Of a DNA stretch of 64,000 nt, positions 49,699-57,133 are shown in pieces. The notes under the pieces are model-generated. The model searched no databases and had not been told where the DNA came from. It worked only from the letters and a program-made list of their open reading frames with translations. This DNA comes from Granulicella rosea (lineage in GTDB: Bacteria; Acidobacteriota; Terriglobia; Terriglobales; Acidobacteriaceae). The DNA is taken from positions 1,240,001 to 1,304,000 of the forward strand of contig NZ_FZOU01000001.1 in the NCBI RefSeq assembly GCF_900188085.1, in the 5' to 3' direction. Positions within the stretch are counted from its first letter, which is position 1. Every line of letters begins with the position of its first letter. The position numbers and the translations under genes were made by a program.

Positions 49699-51009
49699 AT
49701 GGACAGCGAAGCGCGAGAGAAGGAGCAATCGAAGATATTGCGGCGACGGGCCATCGTCGCATGTTTCGCCGGCAATCTGTTTGAGTTGTACGACTTTGTC
49801 GTCTTCGGTTTCTTCGCCATTCAGATCGGCAAGGCCGTCTTTCCATCGCACGATCCAATCACTTCGCTCCTGGCCAGCTTTGCGACCTATGGCACCGGCT
49901 TTCTAACGCGGCCAATCGGCGCGATCGTCCTGGGAAGCTACGGCGATCGGCGAGGACGCAAGACCGCCCTTTCCCTGACCATCACCCTCATGGCGATCGC
50001 CACTGGACTGACCGGCTTCGTTCCAACGTATGCTCGCGCCGGCATCTGGTCGCCGATTCTGCTTGTTCTATTCCGACTGCTACAGGGCTTCTCCACGGGC
50101 GGCGAGTGGGGCGGCGCGACAACGTTCATGGTGGAGTACGCGCCTGCCGGACGGCGCGGTTTCTTCGGAAGTTTGCAGCAGACTAGCACCGCAGCCGCGC
50201 AGTTACTGGCGATCGGCAGCGCGCTCGCTTTGAATACCTGGATGCCAAAGGCCGCGCTGGATAGCTGGGGTTGGCGTTTGCCCTTTCTGCTGGGTTTTGT
50301 GATGGCGCCTCTAGGCTACTATCTCAGGTCAAGGGTCGCGGAGACGCCTGCATTCACCCGTAATGAAGCCGCAAGCAACTTAGTAGCCTCTCCGTTGAAG
50401 GTGGTTCTTACGGAGTATCGCCGCGAGCTCGTAACCTGCTTCGGAATAACGACCATGTGGACCGTGGGCAGTTATGTCTTCATCACCTTCATGGCGGCCT
50501 ATGCGGCGCAGACCCTTCACTTATCCGCGAGCGTAGCGTTGAAGGCCGTGACCGTGGCTGTGTTGGCTAATTTATGCCTCATCCCCGTCAGCGGAACCTT
50601 GTCCGACAAGATCGGGCCAGCGCCGATCTTTCTGGCTGCGTGCGTTGGATACTTGATTTTGAGCGTACCGTTTTTCCTGTATATCGCGTCCGTCAGAACA
50701 TTCGCATCGGTGGCTCTGGTCAGCCTGGTAGCCGGCGCGCTTTACGGCCTGATGAATGGCGCGGCGCCGTCCATGCTCTCCGCGCTCTTCCCAACGAACG
50801 TGCGCTATACCGCTCTGTCGGTCGGCTATAACAGTGGCGTCATGATCTTCGGCGGGTTCGCGCCCTTCATCTCGACATGGCTCGTAAAGACCACAGGTTC
50901 TCCGGCAGGACCGGGCTTTTATCCAACCCTGTGCGCCGCGATCAGTCTCTCCGCGCTTTTAGCCGGGCGGAAGACCTTGTTCAAACGCCCCGTACCCCAG
51001 CCAAAATGA
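49699..51009 (+). CDS. MFS transporter, metabolite:H+ symporter (MHS) family
   Basis: A 436-residue carrier. GNLFELYDFVVFGFFA in helix 1, RPIGAIVLGSYGDRRGRK after helix 2 and FRLLQGFSTGGEWGGA in helix 4 are MHS-family signatures (KgtP/ShiA/ProP type). It imports an organic acid, sugar acid or osmolyte with protons. It sits between an SDR (5 bp) and a deacetylase (13 bp), so it most likely brings in the substrate of those enzymes. Confidence 0.92.
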   Translation: MDSEAREKEQSKILRRRAIVACFAGNLFELYDFVVFGFFAIQIGKAVFPSHDPITSLLASFATYGTGFLTRPIGAIVLGSYGDRRGRKTALSLTITLMAIATGLTGFVPTYARAGIWSPILLVLFRLLQGFSTGGEWGGATTFMVEYAPAGRRGFFGSLQQTSTAAAQLLAIGSALALNTWMPKAALDSWGWRLPFLLGFVMAPLGYYLRSRVAETPAFTRNEAASNLVASPLKVVLTEYRRELVTCFGITTMWTVGSYVFITFMAAYAAQTLHLSASVALKAVTVAVLANLCLIPVSGTLSDKIGPAPIFLAACVGYLILSVPFFLYIASVRTFASVALVSLVAGALYGLMNGAAPSMLSALFPTNVRYTALSVGYNSGVMIFGGFAPFISTWLVKTTGSPAGPGFYPTLCAAISLSALLAGRKTLFKRPVPQPK

Positions 51010-51022
51010 GGAATCTGCTGAC

Positions 51023-51937
51023 ATGGCCGTAACCGATATCGCCTCCCAGAACCCCTGGGAGTGGAACGAAACTGTGTGGCGTCAGCTTGCGAGGCGCGTG
51101 AGCGCGGGCCCTGCGCTCGTCCCCGCGGTGTGGCCTGGCGGCGCGCCGTTTGCCGTTGCTCTCTCGTTCGACAGCGACCATGAGACCAATGAACTTAGAA
51201 ACGGCGGCAAGTCGATCAACAAGCTCAGCATCGGTGAGTATGGCGCTCGTCGGGGAATTGGCCGGATCGTAGAGATCCTGGAGAAGGCCAATGTGCCGGC
51301 TACCTTCTTTGTTCCGGCCGTCTCCGCGCTGCTTCACCCGGAGCAGCAGGCGCTCGCCGTCCTCAACGGACATGAGGTTGGGATCCACGGCTGGATTCAT
51401 GAATTGAATACAAAACTGCCGCCCGATGTGGAACGCGATTTGATGATGCGATCCGCGGACGTGCTCGAAAAAATCACTGGATCGCGGCCTCGCGGCGTCC
51501 GCACGGCCTCGTGGGATTTTTCCGAGGATACCCTGCGCATCGCCGAGGAGATGGGGCTTCTTTACGATAGCTCCCTGATGGCCGACGACGATTGCTACGA
51601 GTTGTTGCTCGACGGCAGACCCACGGGGGTCGTCGAAATGCCGGTCCAATGGGTGCGCGATGATGCGGTCTACTTCGGAATGGATCGATTTGCAGGCCTG
51701 CGGCCCTACACGCCGCCGCGTGGCGTCGTCGAGATCTTCCTCGAGGAACTCAAGCTGGCCTGCGAGGAGCGTGGCGTCTTCCAGTTGACGATGCACCCGC
51801 ACATCATCGGCGTACGATCGCGCATCTGGATCTTGAAGGAAGTCATCGACCGCGCGAAGGAACTCGGCGCATGGTTCGGCACGCACGCCCAGATCGTCGA
51901 GTACGTCAAAGCGAATGCCGCCCAGCCAGCGGATTGA
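51023..51937 (+). CDS. Cytoplasmic polysaccharide-deacetylase-fold (PuuE/allantoinase-like) hydrolase
   Basis: A 304-residue NodB-fold enzyme. The first metal motif is ALSFDSDHETN (Asp50, Asp52) and the second GHEVGIHGWIHE (His122, His126). MHPHIIGVRSRIWIL near the end supplies the late His. It has no signal peptide. The layout matches PuuE-type allantoinases and imidase-like members that hydrolyse cyclic amides or N-acyl substrates rather than polymers. It is cotranscribed with an MHS carrier and an SDR. Substrate not readable. Confidence 0.85.
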   Translation: MAVTDIASQNPWEWNETVWRQLARRVSAGPALVPAVWPGGAPFAVALSFDSDHETNELRNGGKSINKLSIGEYGARRGIGRIVEILEKANVPATFFVPAVSALLHPEQQALAVLNGHEVGIHGWIHELNTKLPPDVERDLMMRSADVLEKITGSRPRGVRTASWDFSEDTLRIAEEMGLLYDSSLMADDDCYELLLDGRPTGVVEMPVQWVRDDAVYFGMDRFAGLRPYTPPRGVVEIFLEELKLACEERGVFQLTMHPHIIGVRSRIWILKEVIDRAKELGAWFGTHAQIVEYVKANAAQPAD

Positions 51938-51962
51938 GCAGGATCTTCCGAATGAAGACCGA

Positions 51963-52586
51963 TTACACGCCGTCGATCGTCGATCTTGTGACCGGGATCA
52001 GGTAGCGCAAGATGGCATCGCGCATCGCCCGATGCAGGCGCGTACGGCTCTGCGGCGACGCGACTGTGAACTCGTCGAGTATTCCGCGGAAGATCATCAG
52101 AGCCACCTGGCCATGATGGGACGCCTCGGAGCGCGACAGCTTCGGTCGCTCGCGACGGAGCCGAGCCGCAATGAAGTCGACGAAGGCCTGCCCAAGCAAG
52201 CGCTTATCTTCGCGGGCCGAAGGCGAGAGCGGAGCGTCGACCACGAGGGTGTGAAACTCGGGATGCCGCCGGTTGAAACTCATACACACATCGATCAATT
52301 CACCAACGGCTTCCGTGAAGCTCAGCGCGCCTTCGGGGTCGATGGCTCCTTCCGCCTCGGCCATCTCTCGCGCGTACATCGAGGCCAGAGCGCTCGCGAT
52401 GGCCTCTTTATTGGGGAAAAACTGGTACAGCGTAGCCGGGGAGACGCCCGCCTCCGCGGCAATCGCATTCGTGGTGGTCTGGTGATAGCCCGATCGCCCA
52501 AAGACCACGGCGGCGGCTCGGAGAAGAGCCTGCTGGCGTTGCTCGCCTCGGGCGTTGCGCTTGCGGTTTGGATCGAAGACGGTCAC
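51963..52586 (-). CDS. TetR family transcriptional regulator
   Basis: A 207-residue regulator with HTH sequence NAIAAEAGVSPATLYQFFPN and helix 1 QQALLRAAAVVFGRSGY. The start is taken as GTG 52586 (VTVFDPNRKRNARG); an ATG at 52631 would put the long inverted repeat across its start codon. The ligand domain is a helical bundle (LIDVCMSFNRRHPEF). It is divergent from the NmrA-like gene and likely represses both via the inverted repeat at 52616-52657. Confidence 0.85.
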   Translation of the reverse strand: MTVFDPNRKRNARGEQRQQALLRAAAVVFGRSGYHQTTTNAIAAEAGVSPATLYQFFPNKEAIASALASMYAREMAEAEGAIDPEGALSFTEAVGELIDVCMSFNRRHPEFHTLVVDAPLSPSAREDKRLLGQAFVDFIAARLRRERPKLSRSEASHHGQVALMIFRGILDEFTVASPQSRTRLHRAMRDAILRYLIPVTRSTIDGV

Positions 52587-52615
52587 AGGAAGATTCTCGC
52601 AGAAGATGGATACAT

Positions 52616-52657
52616 AAGTAAAAACTTGCATCGTTTTTAGAATGCAAGTATCTACTT
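52616..52657. promoter_or_regulatory. Long inverted repeat, candidate TetR operator
   Basis: AAGTAAAAACTTGCAT (52616-52631) and ATGCAAGTATCTACTT (52642-52657) match as inverted arms in 14 of 16 positions around a 10-base centre. The innermost 8 pairs (ACTTGCAT/ATGCAAGT) are perfect. It lies in the divergent promoter of the TetR and NmrA-like genes. Confidence 0.65.
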
Positions 52658-52676
52658 GGATAGGAGGTGAACGGAC

Positions 52677-53546
52677 ATGTTCACAGTGATGGGAATTACA
52701 GGCAACGTGGGCGGCGCGCTGGCGGAGAATCTGCTCGCAGCCGGCAAGAAGGTGCGTGGCGTGGTGCGCAATCCGGAGAAGGCGAAGGCCTGGGCCGAAC
52801 GCGGCGTGGAGCTGGTGCAGTCGGCGTATGGCGACGCAGAGGGACTGGCGAAGGCATTCCTCGGATCGGAGGGCGTATTCGCGATGATTCCACCGGACTT
52901 TGCGCCGGCTCCCGGCTTCCCGGATCAGAAGCGCACCATCGCAGCGATCCGCGAAGCGCTCGTGCAGGCCAGGCCCGGCAAGGCGGTATTTCTCTCGTCC
53001 ATCGGTTCGGAGCAGCCGAGTGGATTGGGGTTGATCGCGTCGACGCACCTGATGGAAGAGGCAATGCGCACGCTGCCGATTCCGGTCGCATTCCTGCGCG
53101 CCGGCAGCTTCATGGAGAACTGGCTGGGAGGGCTCGACCATCTGCGTACAAGCGGTGAGATGCCGTTCTTCTACGCGCCGCTCGAACGCAGGTTTCCGCT
53201 GGTGGCTACGCGAGACATCGGCCTGGCGGCCGCCACGGTATTGCAGGAGAGCTGGACAGGTCAGCGTGTACTCGAGGTAGACGGACCCGAGGGTGGAACC
53301 GATCTGTACGAGACGGCGACCGCGTTTGGCAAGGCGCTGGGCCGCGAGCTGAAGGCCGTGCAGCTGCCCGAGCCGGCCTGGCAAGACGTACTGGTCTCGA
53401 TCGGGATGCCGGCAGACCGGACCGCGCTCTATATCGAGATGGTAAAGAGCTTCAACTCGGGCTGGATCCACTTCGGCAACGCGGGAGTGGAACGGTTTCA
53501 TGGACCGACGACGATCGAGGTCTTCGCGCGGGAGTCGGTGAAGTAA
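52677..53546 (+). CDS. NmrA/NAD(P)H-binding family oxidoreductase
   Basis: A 289-residue atypical SDR: FTVMGITGNVGGALAENLL is the N-terminal nucleotide motif (GxxGxxG), followed by VVRNPEKAKAWAERGVE. VFLSSIGSEQPS and AFLRAGSFMENWL are NmrA/QOR2-type blocks; there is no YxxxK pair in the usual place. A strong ribosome-binding site (AGGAGGTGA) precedes ATG 52677. TetR-controlled members often respond to quinones, electrophiles or antibiotics; the inducer is unknown. Confidence 0.9.
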   Translation: MFTVMGITGNVGGALAENLLAAGKKVRGVVRNPEKAKAWAERGVELVQSAYGDAEGLAKAFLGSEGVFAMIPPDFAPAPGFPDQKRTIAAIREALVQARPGKAVFLSSIGSEQPSGLGLIASTHLMEEAMRTLPIPVAFLRAGSFMENWLGGLDHLRTSGEMPFFYAPLERRFPLVATRDIGLAAATVLQESWTGQRVLEVDGPEGGTDLYETATAFGKALGRELKAVQLPEPAWQDVLVSIGMPADRTALYIEMVKSFNSGWIHFGNAGVERFHGPTTIEVFARESVK

Positions 53547-53578
53547 GGTAGGCAAGTAGCGATTGTGGGCCGCGATAC

Positions 53579-53615
53579 GCGCACTTTGGAATCGACCTCA
53601 GATTCCAGAGTGCGC
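53579..53615 (+). terminator. Terminator after the NmrA-like gene
   Basis: GCGCACTTTGGAATC (53579-53593) pairs with GATTCCAGAGTGCGC (53601-53615) with one wobble and a 7-base loop, followed by GTTTGAG. It separates the convergent NmrA and ABC permease genes. Confidence 0.7.
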
Positions 53616-53674
53616 GTTTGAGATGGGCTTCGGTGGTAGAAGGGTCAACGCCGCCAAGACGGCGTACTCCGCAA

Positions 53675-54544
53675 TCAAAGCTCAACGGTTGCGATGAGAC
53701 GACGACATCCGTATAGAACGGCGGCGGCGATGGCGAGGTGAAGTCCTATGCCGGCCCATGTGGGCTGATACTCCAGGCCCTGTCCCTTCGGCGCCCACAG
53801 CGTCGTCCACAGGAGCAGGCGCGAGCGGGTGCCGAGGCCGACGAACATGAAGGCCATGGGGCTGAAGACGAACGCGATCCAGGGCGCGAAACAAATGGTG
53901 CGCAAAGTCTTGTTGGGGCTGAGGATGAGCCAGCGTTGCGCAGCCATGAAGGCGTAGGCGCAGAGGCCGGTCGAGATGGCGGCCGCGTAGTAGCGTGCGA
54001 AGTGTACCGCCGACAACATCTGCCAGAACGACAGATGTGTGCCGAGTTTCCGCACATGCGGAGCCAGAGAAAATGAGGCCGCAAGATGCGCGAGCGCAGG
54101 CGCATGCACCAGCCATAGCCAGCCCAGCAGGATAAGGTAGCAGAGCGCGGGAATGACCGCGAGCGCAAGCGTGGCGATGAGAAGGGGAGGGAAGAGGACA
54201 GACTGTCGCAGCGTGGGACGCGTCAGCAGGAAGCGTGTATCGCCTATCGTTACAGGTCCCGATGCGCTGCCGGTCAGACCGTTGCCGCCGATGTTCATGG
54301 TGAGTCCCGTCACCACTCCCAGAGCCCCGCCCATGTAGAGGCAGATGACGGTGAAGCTGTAGAGGACAATGTGAACGTCGGCGGGGTCGGGCGGGCAGCC
54401 GCAGAAGTGATGCCAGAAGACGCCGAGGTCGGTGAAGCTCTCGGCGCTGGTCGCGGAGAAGGCCGCAAGCGTGCCCAGCATCGAGCAGACCGAGACGAAG
54501 ATGAGGCGGCGGCGAAGAAGCAGAAGAGAGGGACGTAGAAGCAT
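53675..54544 (-). CDS. Membrane subunit of the YtrA-type ABC transporter (2)
   Basis: A 289-residue membrane protein with at least six hydrophobic segments (RLIFVSVCSMLGTLAAF; LLIATLALAVIPALCYLIL; APWIAFVFSPMAFMFVG). It follows the first permease gene by 43 bp, with AGAGGAA before ATG 54544; the frame further upstream is spurious. It is probably an ABC-2-like permease partner. The substrate, a drug, peptide or lipid, is unknown. Confidence 0.78.
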   Translation of the reverse strand: MLLRPSLLLLRRRLIFVSVCSMLGTLAAFSATSAESFTDLGVFWHHFCGCPPDPADVHIVLYSFTVICLYMGGALGVVTGLTMNIGGNGLTGSASGPVTIGDTRFLLTRPTLRQSVLFPPLLIATLALAVIPALCYLILLGWLWLVHAPALAHLAASFSLAPHVRKLGTHLSFWQMLSAVHFARYYAAAISTGLCAYAFMAAQRWLILSPNKTLRTICFAPWIAFVFSPMAFMFVGLGTRSRLLLWTTLWAPKGQGLEYQPTWAGIGLHLAIAAAVLYGCRRLIATVEL

Positions 54545-54587
54545 GTGGTGTTCCTCTGGTGCTGACGAATCGAAGGGACGGCGCGAG

Positions 54588-55571
54588 TCAGACTTCCATG
54601 CGATCGGAAAAGGCGCGTGCGAGTGCGATGAAAGCGAGCGATAGAGCGACCGGCACAAGGGCGAAGACGTACGGTGGCGGCGGTCCGAGGCGCATATAGA
54701 TAAAGAGGTATCGGAAGAGGTGAGCGGTGCGTTCGCCAGCGAAGGCGGAGATTTGGATGAGGCCAAAACCGACTGCAAAGAATGGCAGGATGAGGAACGG
54801 CAGTGTGCGTGTGGACTTCGACCGAATCAATGGGCTGGTCGCGAGTGCAAGCGTGCCGGTGAAGAGCAGGCCGATGCTGGTGAGCACCGACAGGCAGGCT
54901 GCGGGAACCGAGGTGACCAATAGGTCGGCATACCATTGCGCGATATCGGCGTCCTCGGGGCCCAGCGCGCGGGGGATCGTCGTGGGCAGGTTGCGCCATA
55001 CCTGTCCCTTCCATGCCACTAAGATAGCGAAGGCTAAGGCCATACCCAACGCCGCGCCCGCCAGCAGTCCGACGAGCGTCGGCAGCAGCTTCGACCAGAA
55101 GAGAAAGCCGATGCGGATAGGGCGCGTCCGGTAGAAGAGAGCCTCATAGCCCAGCCGGAGTGGCGCGGCGGTTGTGATGGCGCAGAGCATCACCATGGTG
55201 CTTAGAAATTGCACCGTGTGTATGCCGTTGCTCAGGAACGTATACCAGATCCACGCCGAAGGGTTGAACCACTTCGGCCCGCCCGCACCGGCGCCGAGCA
55301 GCGGCATGCAGAAGATATAAGCGAAGGCCCAACTCAGCATGGTGCCAAGCGCTGCACCCAGTTGCAACTGCTGCTTGAGAACCTTCCGTTGCGACAGGTT
55401 CAGACGATGCAGGAAGCGCAATGGCTCGGCCTCCGCGGCAGGTTGAAAGGGAAGCGACCCGGTCTCGGAGTTGGCTGCCGCTCTTCGAGCACGGAGGAGG
55501 AGCCACACTCCAGTACCCGCCATCGGCGCGATAAAGACAAGGAAAGAGAAGGCAGCCTGAAGGAAGGTCAT
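54588..55571 (-). CDS. ABC transporter permease (1) of the YtrA-type operon
   Basis: A 327-residue membrane protein with an N-terminal anchor (FLQAAFSFLVFIAPMAGTGVWLLL) and about six helices later (GTMLSWAFAYIFCMPLLG; LVGLLAGAALGMALAFAIL). Its start overlaps the ATPase gene stop by 4 bp, so the two are coupled. It forms the transmembrane part with the next permease. Confidence 0.83.
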   Translation of the reverse strand: MTFLQAAFSFLVFIAPMAGTGVWLLLRARRAAANSETGSLPFQPAAEAEPLRFLHRLNLSQRKVLKQQLQLGAALGTMLSWAFAYIFCMPLLGAGAGGPKWFNPSAWIWYTFLSNGIHTVQFLSTMVMLCAITTAAPLRLGYEALFYRTRPIRIGFLFWSKLLPTLVGLLAGAALGMALAFAILVAWKGQVWRNLPTTIPRALGPEDADIAQWYADLLVTSVPAACLSVLTSIGLLFTGTLALATSPLIRSKSTRTLPFLILPFFAVGFGLIQISAFAGERTAHLFRYLFIYMRLGPPPPYVFALVPVALSLAFIALARAFSDRMEV

Positions 55572-56494
55572 GCGGCTGCCCCCTCGTCTTCATCCTCTTC
55601 TTCAGCCGTGCGGCAGAGCTCGATAAAGATCTCGTTCAGCGACAGAGGGCAGGACTCGAGCACCGTTGCGCCGTTGCTTGTAAGCTCCTGCGTAAAGCGC
55701 TCCGGCTCTTGCTGCAGAACGTATTGCGTGGCGTGCGCGAGCCGCTTTGTGGAGAGGATGCCAGGGTGCGTCGCGGGCAGCGCCGCACCCGTGACGATGA
55801 TTCTGCGAAAGGATGCGCGGATGTCGTCAAGCGGGCCTTCGAGCAGGATGCGGCCACGATCCATGATGCCGATATGGTCGGCGATCTGTTCGATCTCCGC
55901 GAGCTGATGGGTCGAAAGAAAGATGGTGCGTCCCTCGGCGGTGCAGTCCTCGACCAGCAGGCGCAGCAGTTCGTCGAGCGCGATGGGGTCGAGGCCGGTG
56001 GTGGGTTCATCGAGGATCAACAGGCGGGAGCGTTGCGCAATGGCCGCGGCCAGCGCGGACTTTGTCTTGTTGCCCAGCGACAGCTTCATGAAGCTGGTGT
56101 CGAGCGGAAGCTCCAGGCGCCGCACAACCTTGCGCGCCAGATCGTCCGACCACGTGCCGGGATAGAAGCTTCGATTCAGCTCCAACAGCTTGCGCGGCGT
56201 AAGCCCGGCAAGCATCTTGTCCTCGGGCACGTAGCCCACTTGTTCAAGCACGCGCACACGCTCTGGATCGCGCGATGGGTTCAGCCCAAAGACGCGGATC
56301 GACCCCGAGGTCGGCTGGGCCAGCCCCATCGCCATGCGGATCGTGGTCGTCTTGCCGGAGCTGTTGCGACCCAGCAGACCATAGATGGAGCCCTCCGGCA
56401 CGTTCAGCGAAAGGCCATCCACGGCGCGGATCCGCTTACTGCCAAGGCCGTAGGTTTTGACGAGAGAGTCTGTCTGGAGCGCGTAGGACATCAC
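55568..56494 (-). CDS. ABC transporter ATP-binding protein
   Basis: A 308-residue ATPase: Walker A GLLGRNSSGKTTT, Q loop GYVPEDKML, signature LSLGNKTKSALA (a degenerate LSGGQ), Walker B LLILDEPTTGLD and H loop LSTHQL. The C-terminus is longer than minimal domains. It overlaps the upstream GntR gene by 4 bp and the downstream permease by 4 bp. It drives the two permeases of the operon, probably for export. Confidence 0.93.
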   Translation of the reverse strand: MMSYALQTDSLVKTYGLGSKRIRAVDGLSLNVPEGSIYGLLGRNSSGKTTTIRMAMGLAQPTSGSIRVFGLNPSRDPERVRVLEQVGYVPEDKMLAGLTPRKLLELNRSFYPGTWSDDLARKVVRRLELPLDTSFMKLSLGNKTKSALAAAIAQRSRLLILDEPTTGLDPIALDELLRLLVEDCTAEGRTIFLSTHQLAEIEQIADHIGIMDRGRILLEGPLDDIRASFRRIIVTGAALPATHPGILSTKRLAHATQYVLQQEPERFTQELTSNGATVLESCPLSLNEIFIELCRTAEEEDEDEGAAA

Positions 56495-56931
56495 TGTTCT
56501 CCTTGCGGATGGTCTAAATCTGCGGCGGCCTTGCGGCGTGATTTTTCAAGCTCCTGCAGCGCGGCATCGAGCAGCTTGTGAAGGTCTTCGGCGGAGAGAC
56601 GAAGCTGCGATCCTTCCACGGCAAACTGCGTGGCCAGCGGGCGCAGGCGACGGATCTTCTCCGTCTTCAGCAGAACCGCGCCGGTCGACGCCAGTGTGGC
56701 GACATAGGTTCCGCCGCCAGGCACCGTCCGAATGACGCCCTCGCGTTCGAGGTTCTGAAACGCGCGCGCCACGGTATTGGGATTGATGCGAAGCTCGGCG
56801 GCGGCCCGCCGCGTCGAAGGGAGTGGATCGCCGGCGCGAAGCAGGCCCGAGGCGATGCTCTGCTTGATCTGCTGTTCGATCTGCAGATAGACAGGAACAC
56901 CCGAACTCGCGGAGACGCGCAGTGCAACCAT
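56491..56931 (-). CDS. YtrA-subfamily GntR transcriptional regulator
   Basis: A 146-residue short GntR protein with winged helix PVYLQIEQQIKQSIASGLLR and DPLPSTRRAAAELRINPNTV, and only a short C-terminal dimerisation helix, as in YtrA. It is the first gene of the ABC operon. Its start codon lies inside a 34-bp near-perfect palindrome (56928-56961), so it very probably autoregulates. No ribosome-binding site is visible in that palindrome. Confidence 0.92.
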   Translation of the reverse strand: MVALRVSASSGVPVYLQIEQQIKQSIASGLLRAGDPLPSTRRAAAELRINPNTVARAFQNLEREGVIRTVPGGGTYVATLASTGAVLLKTEKIRRLRPLATQFAVEGSQLRLSAEDLHKLLDAALQELEKSRRKAAADLDHPQGEQ

Positions 56932-56961
56932 GACTGTACTAATACAATAGTACGGTCATGG
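56928..56961. promoter_or_regulatory. 34-bp palindromic operator over the YtrA-type start codon
   Basis: CCATGAC-T-GTACTA and TAGTAC-G-GTCATGG surround the 6-base centre ATACAA; 13 of 14 arm positions pair. On the minus strand TATTAG (56939-56944) is a possible -10 seven bases before the ATG, so promoter, operator and start codon overlap. GTACTA..TAGTAC resembles YtrA-subfamily sites. Confidence 0.7.
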
Positions 56962-57072
56962 ATGGCAACTCTTGCTTGGACCTCTTGGGTCGATGCGAAG
57001 CGCCTTTGGGCAATCTCGAGGCCGTGGATACTGCCGTGCGCGCCCTTGGACCTGGCGATGCGCGGGAAGTCC

Positions 57073-57089
57073 CTTTCGCATTGCGAAAG
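57073..57089. terminator. Perfect short palindrome after the PKD lipoprotein gene
   Basis: CTTTCGCA-T-TGCGAAAG lies 45-61 bp past the 57134 stop on the minus strand. It can form an 8-bp stem but has no T tract. Terminator function is possible, not secure. Confidence 0.3.
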
Positions 57090-57133
57090 TCTCTTCGTGG
57101 ATCGGCGTTCAATGGAGCGAGCCTTGGCGGAGG

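Noticed and set aside
52587..53555. Upstream extension of the TetR frame to 530 residues
   Set aside because: It runs antisense through the NmrA-like gene, which has a strong ribosome-binding site and clear motifs.
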